From: Deinococcus sp. | GTDB taxonomy: Bacteria; Deinococcota; Deinococci; Deinococcales; Deinococcaceae | Assembly (NCBI RefSeq): GCF_018260405.1 | Contig: NZ_JAGLBG010000050.1 | Coordinates: 1 to 18,167, forward strand | Direction of reading: 5' to 3' | DNA length: 18,167 nucleotides | Shown: piece by piece, positions 1 to 8,702 of the stretch | Layout: the number at the start of each line of letters is the position of its first letter | Numbering within the stretch: position 1 is the first letter of the stretch | Program-made: the position numbers and the translations under genes | Notes under the pieces: model-generated | Told to the model about the DNA's origin: nothing | What the model saw: the letters and a program-made list of their open reading frames with translations, nothing else | Database searches by the model: none

Positions 1-246
1 GTGCTCAACGAAGCGGGTGAGGAGCTGGGGCGCGTCAAGGATGTGCTGGACATGGGCCACCAAGACCTGCTGCTGGTCGAGACACCGTCACACGAAGCGT
101 ATGTTCCCTTGCAGGCTCCCTACGTGCTGGTCGAGCCGCCTGCGCGTAAGCCCCAGCGTATCTTGCTCACAGCCGATGCTCCGGCGGGCCTGCTGGACGA
201 GGGTGAAGATGTGGGGGCAGAGCCGTTGGAACCCACGGAGGACTAA
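1..246 (+). CDS. rimM: Ribosome maturation factor RimM, C-terminal part (5' end outside window)
   Basis: RimM binds ribosomal protein S19 and helps mature the 16S rRNA head domain of the 30S subunit in the cytoplasm. Only the last 81 codons are visible. They fit the PRC-barrel domain of RimM: a G-x-V-x-D-V-x-D-x-G-x-Q-D-L-L-L-V strand pair near the left edge, then YVPLQAPYVLVE, and the family's closing pattern of a hydrophobic strand followed by PAGLLDE. The tail is acidic. The GTG at position 1 is not a credible start because the N-terminal RimM domain is missing; the gene begins upstream of the window. The stop lies 6 bases before trmD, the common rimM-trmD order, so the two are probably co-transcribed. 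Identity rests on motif pattern and neighbourhood. Confidence 0.88.
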   Translation: MLNEAGEELGRVKDVLDMGHQDLLLVETPSHEAYVPLQAPYVLVEPPARKPQRILLTADAPAGLLDEGEDVGAEPLEPTED

Positions 247-252
247 GGCCAG

Positions 253-1065
253 ATGTTGCGACTGACCTTCTTGACCCTGTTTCCCGAACTACTGCGCCCT
301 TTTGCCGGGGAAGCGCTTGTCGGCAAGGCCCGTGAGCGCGGCCTGATCGACGTGCAACTGGTCGACCTGCGCGATTTCGCGGCCAACCGGCACCACAAGG
401 TCGACGACACGCCCTACGGCGGCGGCGCGGGTATGCTCATCCGGGTAGACGTGGCGCAGCGGGCGCTGGCAAGCGTGCCCCCGGCAAGCGAGGTTATTCT
501 GTTCAGCCCAGCCGGACAGCCTTTTACCCAGGCGCTGGCCGAGGAACTTGCCACCCGCGAGCATCTGGTGTTCCTGTGTGGACGCTACGAGGGCTTCGAT
601 GCCCGCACCGAGTCGCTGGTGACACGTGAACTAAGCATCGGCGACTTCGTGATGATGGGCGGCGAGGCGGCGGCGGCGTGCGTGCTTGAAGCCGTTTCGC
701 GTCTGGTGCCCGGCGTGTTAGGCGACGAGGAATCGCACCGCGCCGACTCCTTTTCCAGCGGGCTGCTCGATTATCCCGAATACACCCGCCCCGCCGAGTG
801 GGAAGGCCAGCCGGTACCCGAAGTGCTGCTGAGCGGGAACCACGGCCTGATTGCCCGCTGGCGCAGACGCGAGGCGCTGAGCCGCACCCTTGAGCGCCGC
901 CCTGACCTGCTGCTGAGCGCCGAACTCTCCCCGCAGGACAGCGCCACCTTGACCGAACTAGGAGCCAGCGCCGCCGATCTGGAGCGCTGGCAGGCCCCGC
1001 CGCCCCCGGCCCCGAAACGTAAGCGCAGGCGTTCGCCGGTCGCTGTCCCTGCCGACTCCGGGTAA
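253..1065 (+). CDS. trmD: tRNA (guanine-N1-)-methyltransferase TrmD
   Basis: TrmD uses S-adenosylmethionine to methylate N1 of G37 in tRNAs, which prevents +1 frameshifting. The 270-residue product has the expected family length. The family motifs appear in order: an N-terminal LTLFPELLRPF strand, DDTPYGGGAGM, a SPAGQPFTQ loop, LCGRYEGFDAR, and ELSIGDFVMMGGEAAA, which builds the trefoil-knot SAM site. The catalytic and tRNA-contact region SGLLDYPEYTRP and GNHGLIARWRR follow. The last roughly 20 residues form a Pro-rich then very basic tail (KRKRRR) longer than the core needs; it could add RNA contacts (inference). The ATG follows AAGG at 245-248, which overlaps the rimM stop region, so translation is probably coupled with rimM. 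Confidence 0.97.
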   Translation: MLRLTFLTLFPELLRPFAGEALVGKARERGLIDVQLVDLRDFAANRHHKVDDTPYGGGAGMLIRVDVAQRALASVPPASEVILFSPAGQPFTQALAEELATREHLVFLCGRYEGFDARTESLVTRELSIGDFVMMGGEAAAACVLEAVSRLVPGVLGDEESHRADSFSSGLLDYPEYTRPAEWEGQPVPEVLLSGNHGLIARWRRREALSRTLERRPDLLLSAELSPQDSATLTELGASAADLERWQAPPPPAPKRKRRRSPVAVPADSG

Positions 1066-1087
1066 GACCGCTGGAAGTTTTCCGCTG

Positions 1088-1093
1088 TATACT
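1088..1093 (+). promoter_or_regulatory. Candidate -10 box upstream of secG
   Basis: TATACT lies about 70 bases before the secG ATG, in the short trmD-secG spacer. It is preceded directly by TG. No convincing -35 hexamer is seen at 16-18 bp spacing. It would give secG its own promoter in addition to read-through from trmD. Confidence 0.35.
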
Positions 1094-1162
1094 GCGGCGT
1101 TATGGTCCACTGTCCCGCAGCTGATGTCGGCGCCGGACAGCCCGAGACTTCCGAGGTCCTCT

Positions 1163-1393
1163 ATGAATCCAATCCTGACTGTGTTTCTGGTGTTGTACGC
1201 GCTTGTGTGCGTGGGTCTGGTCTTTTTTGTGCTGTTGCAAACGCCTAAACAGGCGGGGCTCTCAGCTAGCGTGGCTTCCGGCGGGTCGCTACTAGGCGGG
1301 CGCGGCGTTGAGGGCGGTCTGGTCCGCATCAGCAGCGTGCTGGGCGGGCTGTTCATGCTCCTCGCCTTCCTGATCAGCCTGATTTCCAAGTAG
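1163..1393 (+). CDS. secG: Preprotein translocase subunit SecG
   Basis: SecG is the small third subunit of the SecYEG channel and aids SecA-driven export across the inner membrane. The 76-residue product has the family layout: a first membrane helix at about residues 3-24, a conserved cytoplasmic loop with LLQTPKQAGLSAS and a Gly-rich SGGSLLGGRG stretch, and a second helix at about residues 54-74. The ATG at 1163 was chosen because it follows GAGGT at 1153-1157 and places the first helix at the N-terminus. An earlier in-frame GTG/ATG-like start at 1124 would add 13 residues rich in Pro and Ser that precede the hydrophobic helix and have no ribosome site. SecG often lies alone in Deinococcus, and nothing here suggests partners in an operon. 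Confidence 0.93.
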   Translation: MNPILTVFLVLYALVCVGLVFFVLLQTPKQAGLSASVASGGSLLGGRGVEGGLVRISSVLGGLFMLLAFLISLISK

Positions 1394-1551
1394 GGGGCTG
1401 CCGGGTACAGGCCCGGTTATCTGGGAAAAGTACCCAGCGAATCCGCACTTTCCCTGCCCACCTTTGGCTTCTCCCTTCAGTCGGGGTTCACCCTCACCTA
1501 CTCTACCCCCGCCAACTAAGAGCTTGCCGGGCGCTGTCCCGGTCACTACGC

Positions 1552-1589
1552 ACTCAGTCGCTCCCTTAAAACTAAGTCACTCCGTTAAA
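1552..1589. repeat. Two-copy 19-bp tandem direct repeat
   Basis: The units at 1552-1570 and 1571-1589 match at 16 of 19 positions (for example ACTAAGTCACTCCGTTAAA in the second copy). They abut without spacer. A third copy was not seen on either side. Function unknown. Confidence 0.6.
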
Positions 1590-1611
1590 TTCGCCCGGAG
1601 TAGGCTGGAGA

Positions 1612-1634
1612 CTCGTCCATCAGGACGGGTTTTT
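1612..1634 (+). terminator. Intrinsic terminator between secG and the dpp-like genes
   Basis: The 7-bp stem CTCGTCC / GGACGGG (one T-G pair) with the ATCA loop is followed by five T. It could end secG read-through or a short leader/ncRNA starting upstream. Confidence 0.65.
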
Positions 1635-1725
1635 GTCTCTTCTGGTGCTCTTTGCTGACCTGGCGTTCGGGTGAGTCTGGGCGGGCTGTCTCCACAGGAA
1701 CGGGGAGATATCGGGCACAGGGAGG

Positions 1726-1731
1726 TATAAT
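1726..1731 (+). promoter_or_regulatory. -10 box for the dppD-like gene
   Basis: A perfect TATAAT lies 28 bases before the ATG at 1759 and just after the terminator-like hairpin. At 17-bp spacing the -35 region (about 1703-1708) does not resemble TTGACA, so an activator or a weak -35 is likely. Confidence 0.5.
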
Positions 1732-1758
1732 GACCCACATGCATTTCCAGGGGAAGAG

Positions 1759-2840
<1,082 letters not shown>

Positions 2841-2844
<4 letters not shown>

Positions 2845-3872
2845 CCGCTACTCCCGTGAATCCGGGTGCTGGGCGTGACCGCAGCTCCATCGCGGCAATG
2901 GGCGAAACGCTGCTTGACGTGCAGCACCTAGAGAAATTCTTCCCGATCCGTGGCGGGCTGCTCTCACGGGTAGTCGGCAACGTCAAGGCCGTCAACGACG
3001 TGACGTTCAAGATTCGGCGCGGTGAAGTGGTCGGGCTGGTTGGTGAATCCGGCTCTGGCAAGACCACGGCGGGCCGCGCCCTGCTGCGCCTGATCGAACC
3101 GACCGGTGGGCAGGTCATCTTCAACGGAACCGACATCACCAAGCTAAGCAAGGCCCAGATGCGCGATTACCGCCGCGAGATGCAAATTATCTTTCAAGAC
3201 CCCTTTGCCAGCCTGAACCCGCGCATGACCGTTTCGGACATCATCAGCGAGGCCATGCAGATTCACAACCTGCACCCCGGTAAGGACCGCACCGAGCGCG
3301 TGGCCGAACTGCTTCAGCGCGTTGGCCTGCGCCCCGAGCATATGGGCCGTTACCCCCACGAGTTCTCGGGCGGGCAGCGCCAGCGCATCGGGATTGCCCG
3401 CGCTCTGGCTGTGGACCCCAGCTTCATCGTGGCTGACGAACCGGTTTCGGCGCTGGACGTGTCTATTCAGGCGCAAGTGGTCAATCTGATTCAGGACCTT
3501 CAAGAAGAGTTGGGCCTGACGGTGCTGTTCATTGCCCACGACCTGCACGTCGTCGAGTACATCTGCGACCGCATGATCGTGATGTACCTGGGCCGCATCA
3601 TGGAAATCGCCCCCAGCTACGAGCTGAACCACGGCCCCAAGCATCCCTATACCGAGGCGCTGCTCTCGGCGGCCCCGGTGCCCGACCCGACCATCAAGCG
3701 CCAGCGGATTATTCTGGAAGGTGACATTCCCAGCCCGATCAACCCGCCAAGCGGCTGCGTGTTCCGCACGCGTTGCCCCTACGCCATTGCCGACTGCGCC
3801 AACGTCGTGCCCGAACTGCGCGAGGTCTCGCCTGATCATTTCAAGGCGTGCATCCGCGACGACATTTTGTAA
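2841..3872 (+). CDS. dppF: Dipeptide/oligopeptide ABC importer ATPase, DppF/OppF type
   Basis: Partner ATPase of the preceding gene; the two would form the heterodimeric motor of a peptide importer. Walker A GESGSGKT is at residues 68-75, followed by the Q-loop IIFQDPFASLNPR, the signature SGGQRQRIGIARAL and Walker B FIVADEPVSALD. The C-terminal extension has HPYTEALLSAAP and a second Cys cluster (SGCVFRTRCPYAIADC plus a Cys eight residues from the end), typical for DppF. The ATG at 2841 overlaps the upstream stop and follows GGAGG at 2829-2833, which supports this start. The first 19 residues lie before the conserved core, however, and an internal ATG at 2898 (MGETLLDVQHLEKFF) matches the usual family N-terminus. 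No permease or binding-protein gene follows. Confidence 0.93.
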
Positions 3873-3879
3873 GTCTTCG

Positions 3880-3909
3880 GAGCATTTTGCAAAAAGGTGG
3901 TGCTCTTTT
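3880..3909 (+). terminator. Weak terminator-like hairpin after dppF
   Basis: GAGCA (3880-3884) can pair with TGCTC (3901-3905), followed by TTTT. The 16-base loop is long, so this is only a candidate. Confidence 0.35.
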
Positions 3910-4024
3910 GACCCTCTTTTTGCCGAGTGGAACGAGTGAACAAGAAAGAGCACGACGGAGAATGAAGGGGGCGGCGGTGTTGTTCCGACGTGCCCATCAT
4001 TCGGAGAACTGCTCTAAGTCCCTT

Positions 4025-4050
4025 TGCCCCCGGTCAGGTTGCCGGGGGCA
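4025..4050. terminator. Strong GC-rich hairpin, probable transcription stop of the dpp-like pair
   Basis: The perfect 9-bp stem TGCCCCCGG / CCGGGGGCA has an 8-base loop. No T run follows on the plus strand, so it may be a stem-only terminator, a Rho-assisted stop or an mRNA 3'-end stabiliser. Confidence 0.45.
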
Positions 4051-4184
4051 GTTCTGGCTGGCCCACCGGCCCACTCCATGACCGGAATGCGCTCTGCATC
4101 CTTTTGTGGCCCTCACCGCGCCGAAACTGAAAATTCGCGCTAGACTGCGGGATGTGTTTGTTTCCGGTCAACAGTGGCTCCCGC

Positions 4185-4190
4185 AGGTGA
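4185..4190 (+). promoter_or_regulatory. Ribosome site that decides the Snf2 gene start
   Basis: AGGTGA matches the 3' half of the AAGGAGGTGA Shine-Dalgarno consensus and sits just before ATG 4195. The earlier in-frame GTG at 4174 has no comparable site. Confidence 0.5.
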
Positions 4191-4194
4191 ACCG

Positions 4195-7100
4195 ATGAGT
4201 GGGGCGATGAAACTCAGTCGTCTGCCGCCAGGATTTGGTCTTGACGCGGCGGCGCAGGCCTTGGCGCTCAAGGCTTCGGCGGTGAGCGAGGTGCGCCGTG
4301 AGTGGACAGACCGTGGCTGGCGGGCCAGCGGCGTGGTCAGCGAGGGCAATCAGACCTTTCACCCGGCGGTCGAGTTGAGCAGCGGCCCCGACGTGAAACT
4401 GCTCGAATCGAGCTGCACCTGCGGGCGCTTTCGCTGTCGGCATGCGGCGGCGCTGGTGCTGTGTACCGACCCGCCCACCACCCCCCGCCCGCAGACCCGC
4501 GCGGCGCAACTGGCGGCCTCGTCCCCAGAACCGCTGGATCCCCGGCTGCGGCAATGGCTGGCGGGCTTCGAGTCTGAAGCGCCGCAGCGCGGTGGGCGGG
4601 GCCGCCAGTTCGAGTTGCGCTTCGTGCTGCGTGTGCAGAACCTGACCGTGCGTGGCAACCCGTCCAGTGTGCGGCGGGCCAGCCTGCAACTGGTGCGTTT
4701 GCCGCTGCTCTCGGGGGTTCCCAGCCCAGGCGGAGCCGAGCCGTATCCCATGCCCAAGAAGGTCGGCGCCGCCCCAGCCTTTGTGCAGAAGGACGCCGAC
4801 GCGCTGCAACTGATCGAAGTGGCCGCGCTGCCTGCTCACGTGCCCGGCCACTGGGAAGATCAGCTGTATGCCCTGACCGACCACCCAGCCACAGCCTTGC
4901 TGCTCGATACCCTCCTCGATGTGGGCCGCCTGTGTTGGCAGAGTCCGGCGGCGCCGCTGACCCGTGGCCGGGCCGTTCAGGGCGTTCCCGACTGGCAGAC
5001 CGACGAGACGGGCGGGCAGTCGCCCACGCTGGCTGTGCCGGAGCTGCCGGGCGCGGTCATCTTGCCGCTGGCCCGGCCCTGGGCCGTGGACCCGCAGGCG
5101 TTGACCCTGGCCCGTGTCGAGGTGCCCGGCCCCCCCGAGCGCACCGCCCGCTTCCTGTCGGGGCCGACGCTGACGCCCACGCAGGCCAAGGTACTGGCTA
5201 AGGTGCTGACTGAGAACAGCCTGCCACTGCCCGTACCGCGTTCGCTGAACGCCAACGAGGAAAAACTTCCCTTTACCCCGCAGCTGCACCTGTTCAGCCG
5301 CACTACCAGCGTGCAGTATCTGCTGGGCGCGGCGCCGCAGACCCGCGTCATCACCTTTCCGGTGGCCGAGTACCGGGTGGCTTACGGCGGGCATGAGATT
5401 TACCCGGCCCAGTTGCTGGCGGGGCAAGACGCCGCCCAGACTGCGACCGTATACCGGGGTGACCTGGTGACCCAGGTGCCACGCGACCTCCAGGCCGAGC
5501 GCAAAGCTGAACGGCAGGTCAACGCCGCCGGATTTGCCACCCTTCAGGAGTTGTTTCCCGAATACGGCATTCCTGATGAATTCGCTGCGCTGCTGACTCA
5601 GGGCGATGACGAATCCTGGCTGGCTTTTATGCACGGGGGCCGTGAGGCGCTCGAGCAGGCGGGCGTCCGGGTGGTCGTCCACGCCGATTTCCCCTTGCAC
5701 TTTGCCGAGATCAGCGACTGGTACGGCGAAACAAATGACGGGGGCGGCTGGTTTACCCTCGACCTCGGCATTGTGGTCGACGGCCACCGCATCAGCCTAA
5801 TCCCGGTGCTGGCCGACCTGATCGCCCGGCAGCCCGAATTGTTTACCCCCGAGGCCCTGGCCGCGCTGGACGACCAGGAAACCATCTTTGCCACGCTGGA
5901 CGATGGCCGCCGGGTGCCGCTGCCTGCTGGCCGGGTACGCTCGATTCTCAGCGTGCTGGTCGAACTCAACCTGCGTGACCTGCCGCCGGGGCCGCTGCGT
6001 TTGCCCCTGCTCGACGCGGCGCGGCTGGCGCAATTGGAACACGCCCTACAAGCCCGCTGGGTCGGGGCCGAGCGCCTGCTGGAACTGGGCCGCCGCCTGC
6101 AACATTTCACTGGCATCGAGGAAGTCACGCCGCCGCAGGGCCTGAATGCCGACCTGCGGCCTTATCAGCTCCAGGGGTTGGCCTGGCTGCAATTTCTGCG
6201 CGAGTACGACATGGGCGGGATTCTGGCCGACGACATGGGCCTGGGAAAAGCCCAGCCGCTCGACGCGGGCGTGCTGACCCCCCTGGGCTGGCGCACAATG
6301 GGCGAATTGCAGGTCGGAGATTTTGTGATAGGGCGTGATGGTAGACCTACCCAGGTCACTGGTGTCTTTCCGCAGGGCCTGCGCCCGGTCTACCGCGTGA
6401 CCCTGACAGACGGCGCCAGCGTCGAAGTGGACGACGACCACCTCTGGGCCGTGAATACCCCGCTGCGCAAGCGGTGCGGCCAACCGCAGCGGCTCCTGAC
6501 CACCGCTCAGCTGCGGGCCGACCTAACCGACGCGGCGGGAAATCTGAAGCACTACCTTCCCATGGTGGCTCCGGTGGAATTTGCCGAGCGTGACCTTCCT
6601 ATCGATCCCTATACGCTGGGCACGCTGCTCGGCGACGGCTCGCTGCTTCACAGTATCGACCTCACGACCGAGGACGAACTGGCCCAGGCGCTGGCCCTCC
6701 CCGCGGCTGTGGCCGCCAGCCATGTCCCGCGCCTGATGAGCAAAGTCGGTGTCCATCGTCTGTCCCCGAGTCATCTGTCCCCGAGCGGGCCGGGTGACCG
6801 TAACCCGCTCACGACCTGTTTGCGGGAGCTGGGGCTATGCAGCCTGAGTGAGCGCGACAAATATGTGCCTGCCGAGTATCTGCTGGCCTCCCCCGCGCAA
6901 CGGCTGGCGCTGCTTCAGGGCCTGCTGGACACTGACGGCCACGCGGCGCGAATGGTCGAATACGTGAGTGTCTCACGGGCGTTGGCGGGCGCGGTCGTCG
7001 AGCTGGTGCAGTCGATGGGAGGCACCGCCCGCTGCCGCGAGAAGTCGGCCAGCCATGTTGACCAGGGTGAGCAAAAGACGGAGCTGGCTTGGCGCGTGAC

Positions 7101-8661
7101 CCTCAAGCTGCCCGCCGACCTTGACCCGTTTCGCCTGCCTGACAAACTGGCGGCTTACCGCCGTTTGCGCCACTATCCCCCGGTGCGCGGTATTCGCAGC
7201 ATCGAATATGTCGCAAACAAACCCGCCCAGTGCATCTCGGTGGCAGCAGCCGATCACCTGTATGTCACCGAACAGTACATCGTGACGCACAACACCCTGC
7301 AAACGCTGGCCCACCTGCTGACCGAGAAAAATGAGGGCCGTGCCGACCGCCCCAGTCTGGTGATCGCCCCGACTTCCGTGATTGGCAACTGGCAGGCCGA
7401 GGCGGCCCGCTTTGCGCCGACGCTTAGGCTGCTGCTGCTGCATGGCAAGGACCGCAAGGCGCAGTTTCACAAGATTCCCTCGGCGGATATCGTACTAACC
7501 ACCTATCCGCTGCTGCCGCGTGACCTCGAAGACCTCAGCGAGTACGCTTTTCATTACGTCATTCTGGACGAGGCCCAGAACATCAAGAACAACAAGACGG
7601 CGGCGGCCAAGGCGGCGGGTAGCTTGGACGCCCGCCACCGCCTGTGCCTGACGGGTACGCCCCTGGAAAACCACCTCGGTGAGTTGTGGTCGCAGTTCAA
7701 CTTCTTGTCGCCTGGGCTGCTGCACGACGAAAAAACCTTCCGCGCACTGTACCGCACGCCCATCGAAAAAAGGGGAGAGGCCAGCCGCCGCGCAGCGCTC
7801 GCGGCCCGCGTTCGGCCCTTCATTCTGCGGCGTGAAAAACGCGACGTGGCCCGCGAACTGCCGCCCAAGACCGAGATTCCGGTGCGCGTGACCCTCGAAG
7901 GTGACCAGCGCGACCTTTACGAAACGGTGCGCGTGACGATGGAAAGCCGGGTGCGTGAGGAATTGCAGGCGCGGGGACTGGCCCGCAGCACCATTGCTAT
8001 TCTGGACGCCTTGCTCAAGCTGCGCCAGGCCGTCACCGACCCCCGGCTGGTCAAGCTGGAAGCTGCGCGACAGGTGCGCAGCAATGCCAAGCTCGACTGG
8101 CTGGAAAGCAACCTGCCGCAGATGGTCGAAGAGGGCCGCCGCATCCTGCTGTTCAGCGGCTTCGCCACCCTGCTAGGGCACCTCGAAACCACACTGCGGA
8201 AACAGGGCATTCCGTACAGCAAAATCACTGGTCAGACCGTAGACCGCCAGAAACAGATCGACGAGTTTCAGGCGGGCAAGACGCACGTGTTCCTGATTAC
8301 CCTCAAGGCGGGGGGCGTGGGCCTGAACCTGACGGCAGCCGACACGGTCATTCACTACGACCCGTGGTGGAACCCTGCTGCCGAGGATCAGGCGACCGAC
8401 CGCGCCTACCGCATCGGACAGGACAAACCCGTGTTCGTGTACAAACTGATTGCGGCGGGCAGCGTCGAGGAACGGATTCTGGAATTGCAGGCCCGTAAAG
8501 CGGCGCTGGCACGCGGGATTCTGGATGGTGGCCTCAGCGACGCCACGCAGCTCACAGCGCATGACCTCGACCGCCTGTTTGCCCCGCTTCAGGATGAAAC
8601 CCCGCAAGCCGAAGTTGGGCCGCCAGAAGAGGATACGGATCATCAGATGCTATTACGTTAA
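4195..8661 (+). CDS. SWIM-domain Snf2/Rad54-family DNA-dependent ATPase, intein-interrupted precursor
   Basis: Snf2/Rad54-type proteins are ATP-driven double-stranded-DNA translocases that remodel protein-DNA complexes; bacterial SWIM-containing members are poorly characterised. The precursor is 1488 residues and would be 1140 after splicing. A SWIM zinc motif (C74-x-C76-x4-C81-x-H83) is near the N-terminus, followed by a long accessory region. The ATPase core starts at LRPYQLQGLAWLQ. Walker A (DDMGLGK-T) is split between its Lys and Thr by the intein at residues 686-1033. Later come the DEAQ box (D1125-Q1128), LCLTGTPLENHLGELWSQFN, and the C-terminal helicase motifs with GGVGLNLTAAD and R1403-AYRIGQ. 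All helicase motifs are intact and in frame, so the protein should be active once spliced. ATG 4195 is preferred over GTG 4174 because of its ribosome site; ATG 4207 is a third option. It appears monocistronic, and a DNA repair or transcription-recycling role is only inferred. Confidence 0.95.
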   Translation: MSGAMKLSRLPPGFGLDAAAQALALKASAVSEVRREWTDRGWRASGVVSEGNQTFHPAVELSSGPDVKLLESSCTCGRFRCRHAAALVLCTDPPTTPRPQTRAAQLAASSPEPLDPRLRQWLAGFESEAPQRGGRGRQFELRFVLRVQNLTVRGNPSSVRRASLQLVRLPLLSGVPSPGGAEPYPMPKKVGAAPAFVQKDADALQLIEVAALPAHVPGHWEDQLYALTDHPATALLLDTLLDVGRLCWQSPAAPLTRGRAVQGVPDWQTDETGGQSPTLAVPELPGAVILPLARPWAVDPQALTLARVEVPGPPERTARFLSGPTLTPTQAKVLAKVLTENSLPLPVPRSLNANEEKLPFTPQLHLFSRTTSVQYLLGAAPQTRVITFPVAEYRVAYGGHEIYPAQLLAGQDAAQTATVYRGDLVTQVPRDLQAERKAERQVNAAGFATLQELFPEYGIPDEFAALLTQGDDESWLAFMHGGREALEQAGVRVVVHADFPLHFAEISDWYGETNDGGGWFTLDLGIVVDGHRISLIPVLADLIARQPELFTPEALAALDDQETIFATLDDGRRVPLPAGRVRSILSVLVELNLRDLPPGPLRLPLLDAARLAQLEHALQARWVGAERLLELGRRLQHFTGIEEVTPPQGLNADLRPYQLQGLAWLQFLREYDMGGILADDMGLGKAQPLDAGVLTPLGWRTMGELQVGDFVIGRDGRPTQVTGVFPQGLRPVYRVTLTDGASVEVDDDHLWAVNTPLRKRCGQPQRLLTTAQLRADLTDAAGNLKHYLPMVAPVEFAERDLPIDPYTLGTLLGDGSLLHSIDLTTEDELAQALALPAAVAASHVPRLMSKVGVHRLSPSHLSPSGPGDRNPLTTCLRELGLCSLSERDKYVPAEYLLASPAQRLALLQGLLDTDGHAARMVEYVSVSRALAGAVVELVQSMGGTARCREKSASHVDQGEQKTELAWRVTLKLPADLDPFRLPDKLAAYRRLRHYPPVRGIRSIEYVANKPAQCISVAAADHLYVTEQYIVTHNTLQTLAHLLTEKNEGRADRPSLVIAPTSVIGNWQAEAARFAPTLRLLLLHGKDRKAQFHKIPSADIVLTTYPLLPRDLEDLSEYAFHYVILDEAQNIKNNKTAAAKAAGSLDARHRLCLTGTPLENHLGELWSQFNFLSPGLLHDEKTFRALYRTPIEKRGEASRRAALAARVRPFILRREKRDVARELPPKTEIPVRVTLEGDQRDLYETVRVTMESRVREELQARGLARSTIAILDALLKLRQAVTDPRLVKLEAARQVRSNAKLDWLESNLPQMVEEGRRILLFSGFATLLGHLETTLRKQGIPYSKITGQTVDRQKQIDEFQAGKTHVFLITLKAGGVGLNLTAADTVIHYDPWWNPAAEDQATDRAYRIGQDKPVFVYKLIAAGSVEERILELQARKAALARGILDGGLSDATQLTAHDLDRLFAPLQDETPQAEVGPPEEDTDHQMLLR
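6250..7293 (+). mobile_element. Class 3 intein with LAGLIDADG homing endonuclease in the Snf2 Walker A motif
   Basis: The host motif reads ...GLGK, then 348 residues, then TLQTL..., so removal restores GKT. The intein begins with Ala1 (AQPLDAGVLTPLGW), not Cys or Ser, and ends in His347-Asn348 followed by Thr+1. It has Trp66 in block B (DDDHLW) and Cys328 in block F (AQCISVAAADHLYV). Ala1 with Trp, Cys and Thr+1 is the class 3 signature, in which the block F Cys makes the first nucleophilic attack. The D. radiodurans Snf2 intein is a studied class 3 member, so this is its likely orthologue. The endonuclease domain has both LAGLIDADG-type helices with acidic residues: TLGTLLGDGSL (Asp129) and LLQGLLDTDGHA (Asp227 and Asp229), so it looks intact. 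The stretch around 6319-6360 uses codons such as ATA and AGA that are uncommon in the flanks, which fits lateral origin. Confidence 0.96.
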
Positions 8662-8682
8662 AATATATAGTGCTGGGCAAAA

Positions 8683-8688
8683 TAAACT
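8683..8688 (+). promoter_or_regulatory. Candidate -10 box for the nitroreductase gene
   Basis: TAAACT lies in the AT-rich stretch after the Snf2 stop, 8 bases before GTG 8697 and 14 before ATG 8703. This is the spacing of leaderless Deinococcus promoters. No ribosome site is visible, and the -35 region is unclear. Confidence 0.4.
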
Positions 8689-8702
8689 GTTAGCCTGTGC
8701 CT

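Larger units (their letters stand above)
1394..1758. other. Spacer between secG and the dpp-like pair; no gene seen
   Basis: No ORF here looks coding. The first part holds two small hairpins: CCGGG/CCCGG at 1401-1416 and CTGGG/CCCAG at 1421-1437. Neither has a T run, so they would be weak secG terminators at best. Further on are a 19-bp tandem repeat (1552-1589), an intrinsic-terminator-like hairpin (1612-1634) and a TATAAT box (1726-1731). The 1500-1634 part could be a short transcript ending at the terminator, but no known RNA family was recognised. Confidence 0.6.
3873..4194. other. Gene-free spacer between dppF and the Snf2 gene
   Basis: No credible coding region. It holds an imperfect GAGCA/TGCTC hairpin with TTTT at 3880-3909 just after the dppF stop, and a very stable GC hairpin at 4025-4050. 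Just before the Snf2 gene there is a TAGACT at 4141-4146 that could serve as a -10 box, without a clear -35. Confidence 0.6.

Noticed and set aside
1..246. GTG at position 1 as a true gene start
   Set aside because: The product would lack the N-terminal RimM domain; the frame simply opens at the window edge.
1527..1598. Perfect 7-bp inverted repeat (CCGGGCG / CGCCCGG) spanning 72 bases, tRNA-like size
   Set aside because: No T-arm, D-arm or anticodon stem forms on either strand and there is no CCA or GTTC motif.
4168..5787. Long open frame on the minus strand opposite the Snf2 N-terminal region
   Set aside because: High-GC shadow frame rich in Gln, Arg, Gly and His with no recognisable domain; the plus-strand gene has clear SWIM and helicase motifs.
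6250..7293. Reading the insert as a normal domain insertion rather than an intein
   Set aside because: It splits Walker A between Lys and Thr, carries splice blocks A, B, F and G and endonuclease helices, and ends in His-Asn before Thr.
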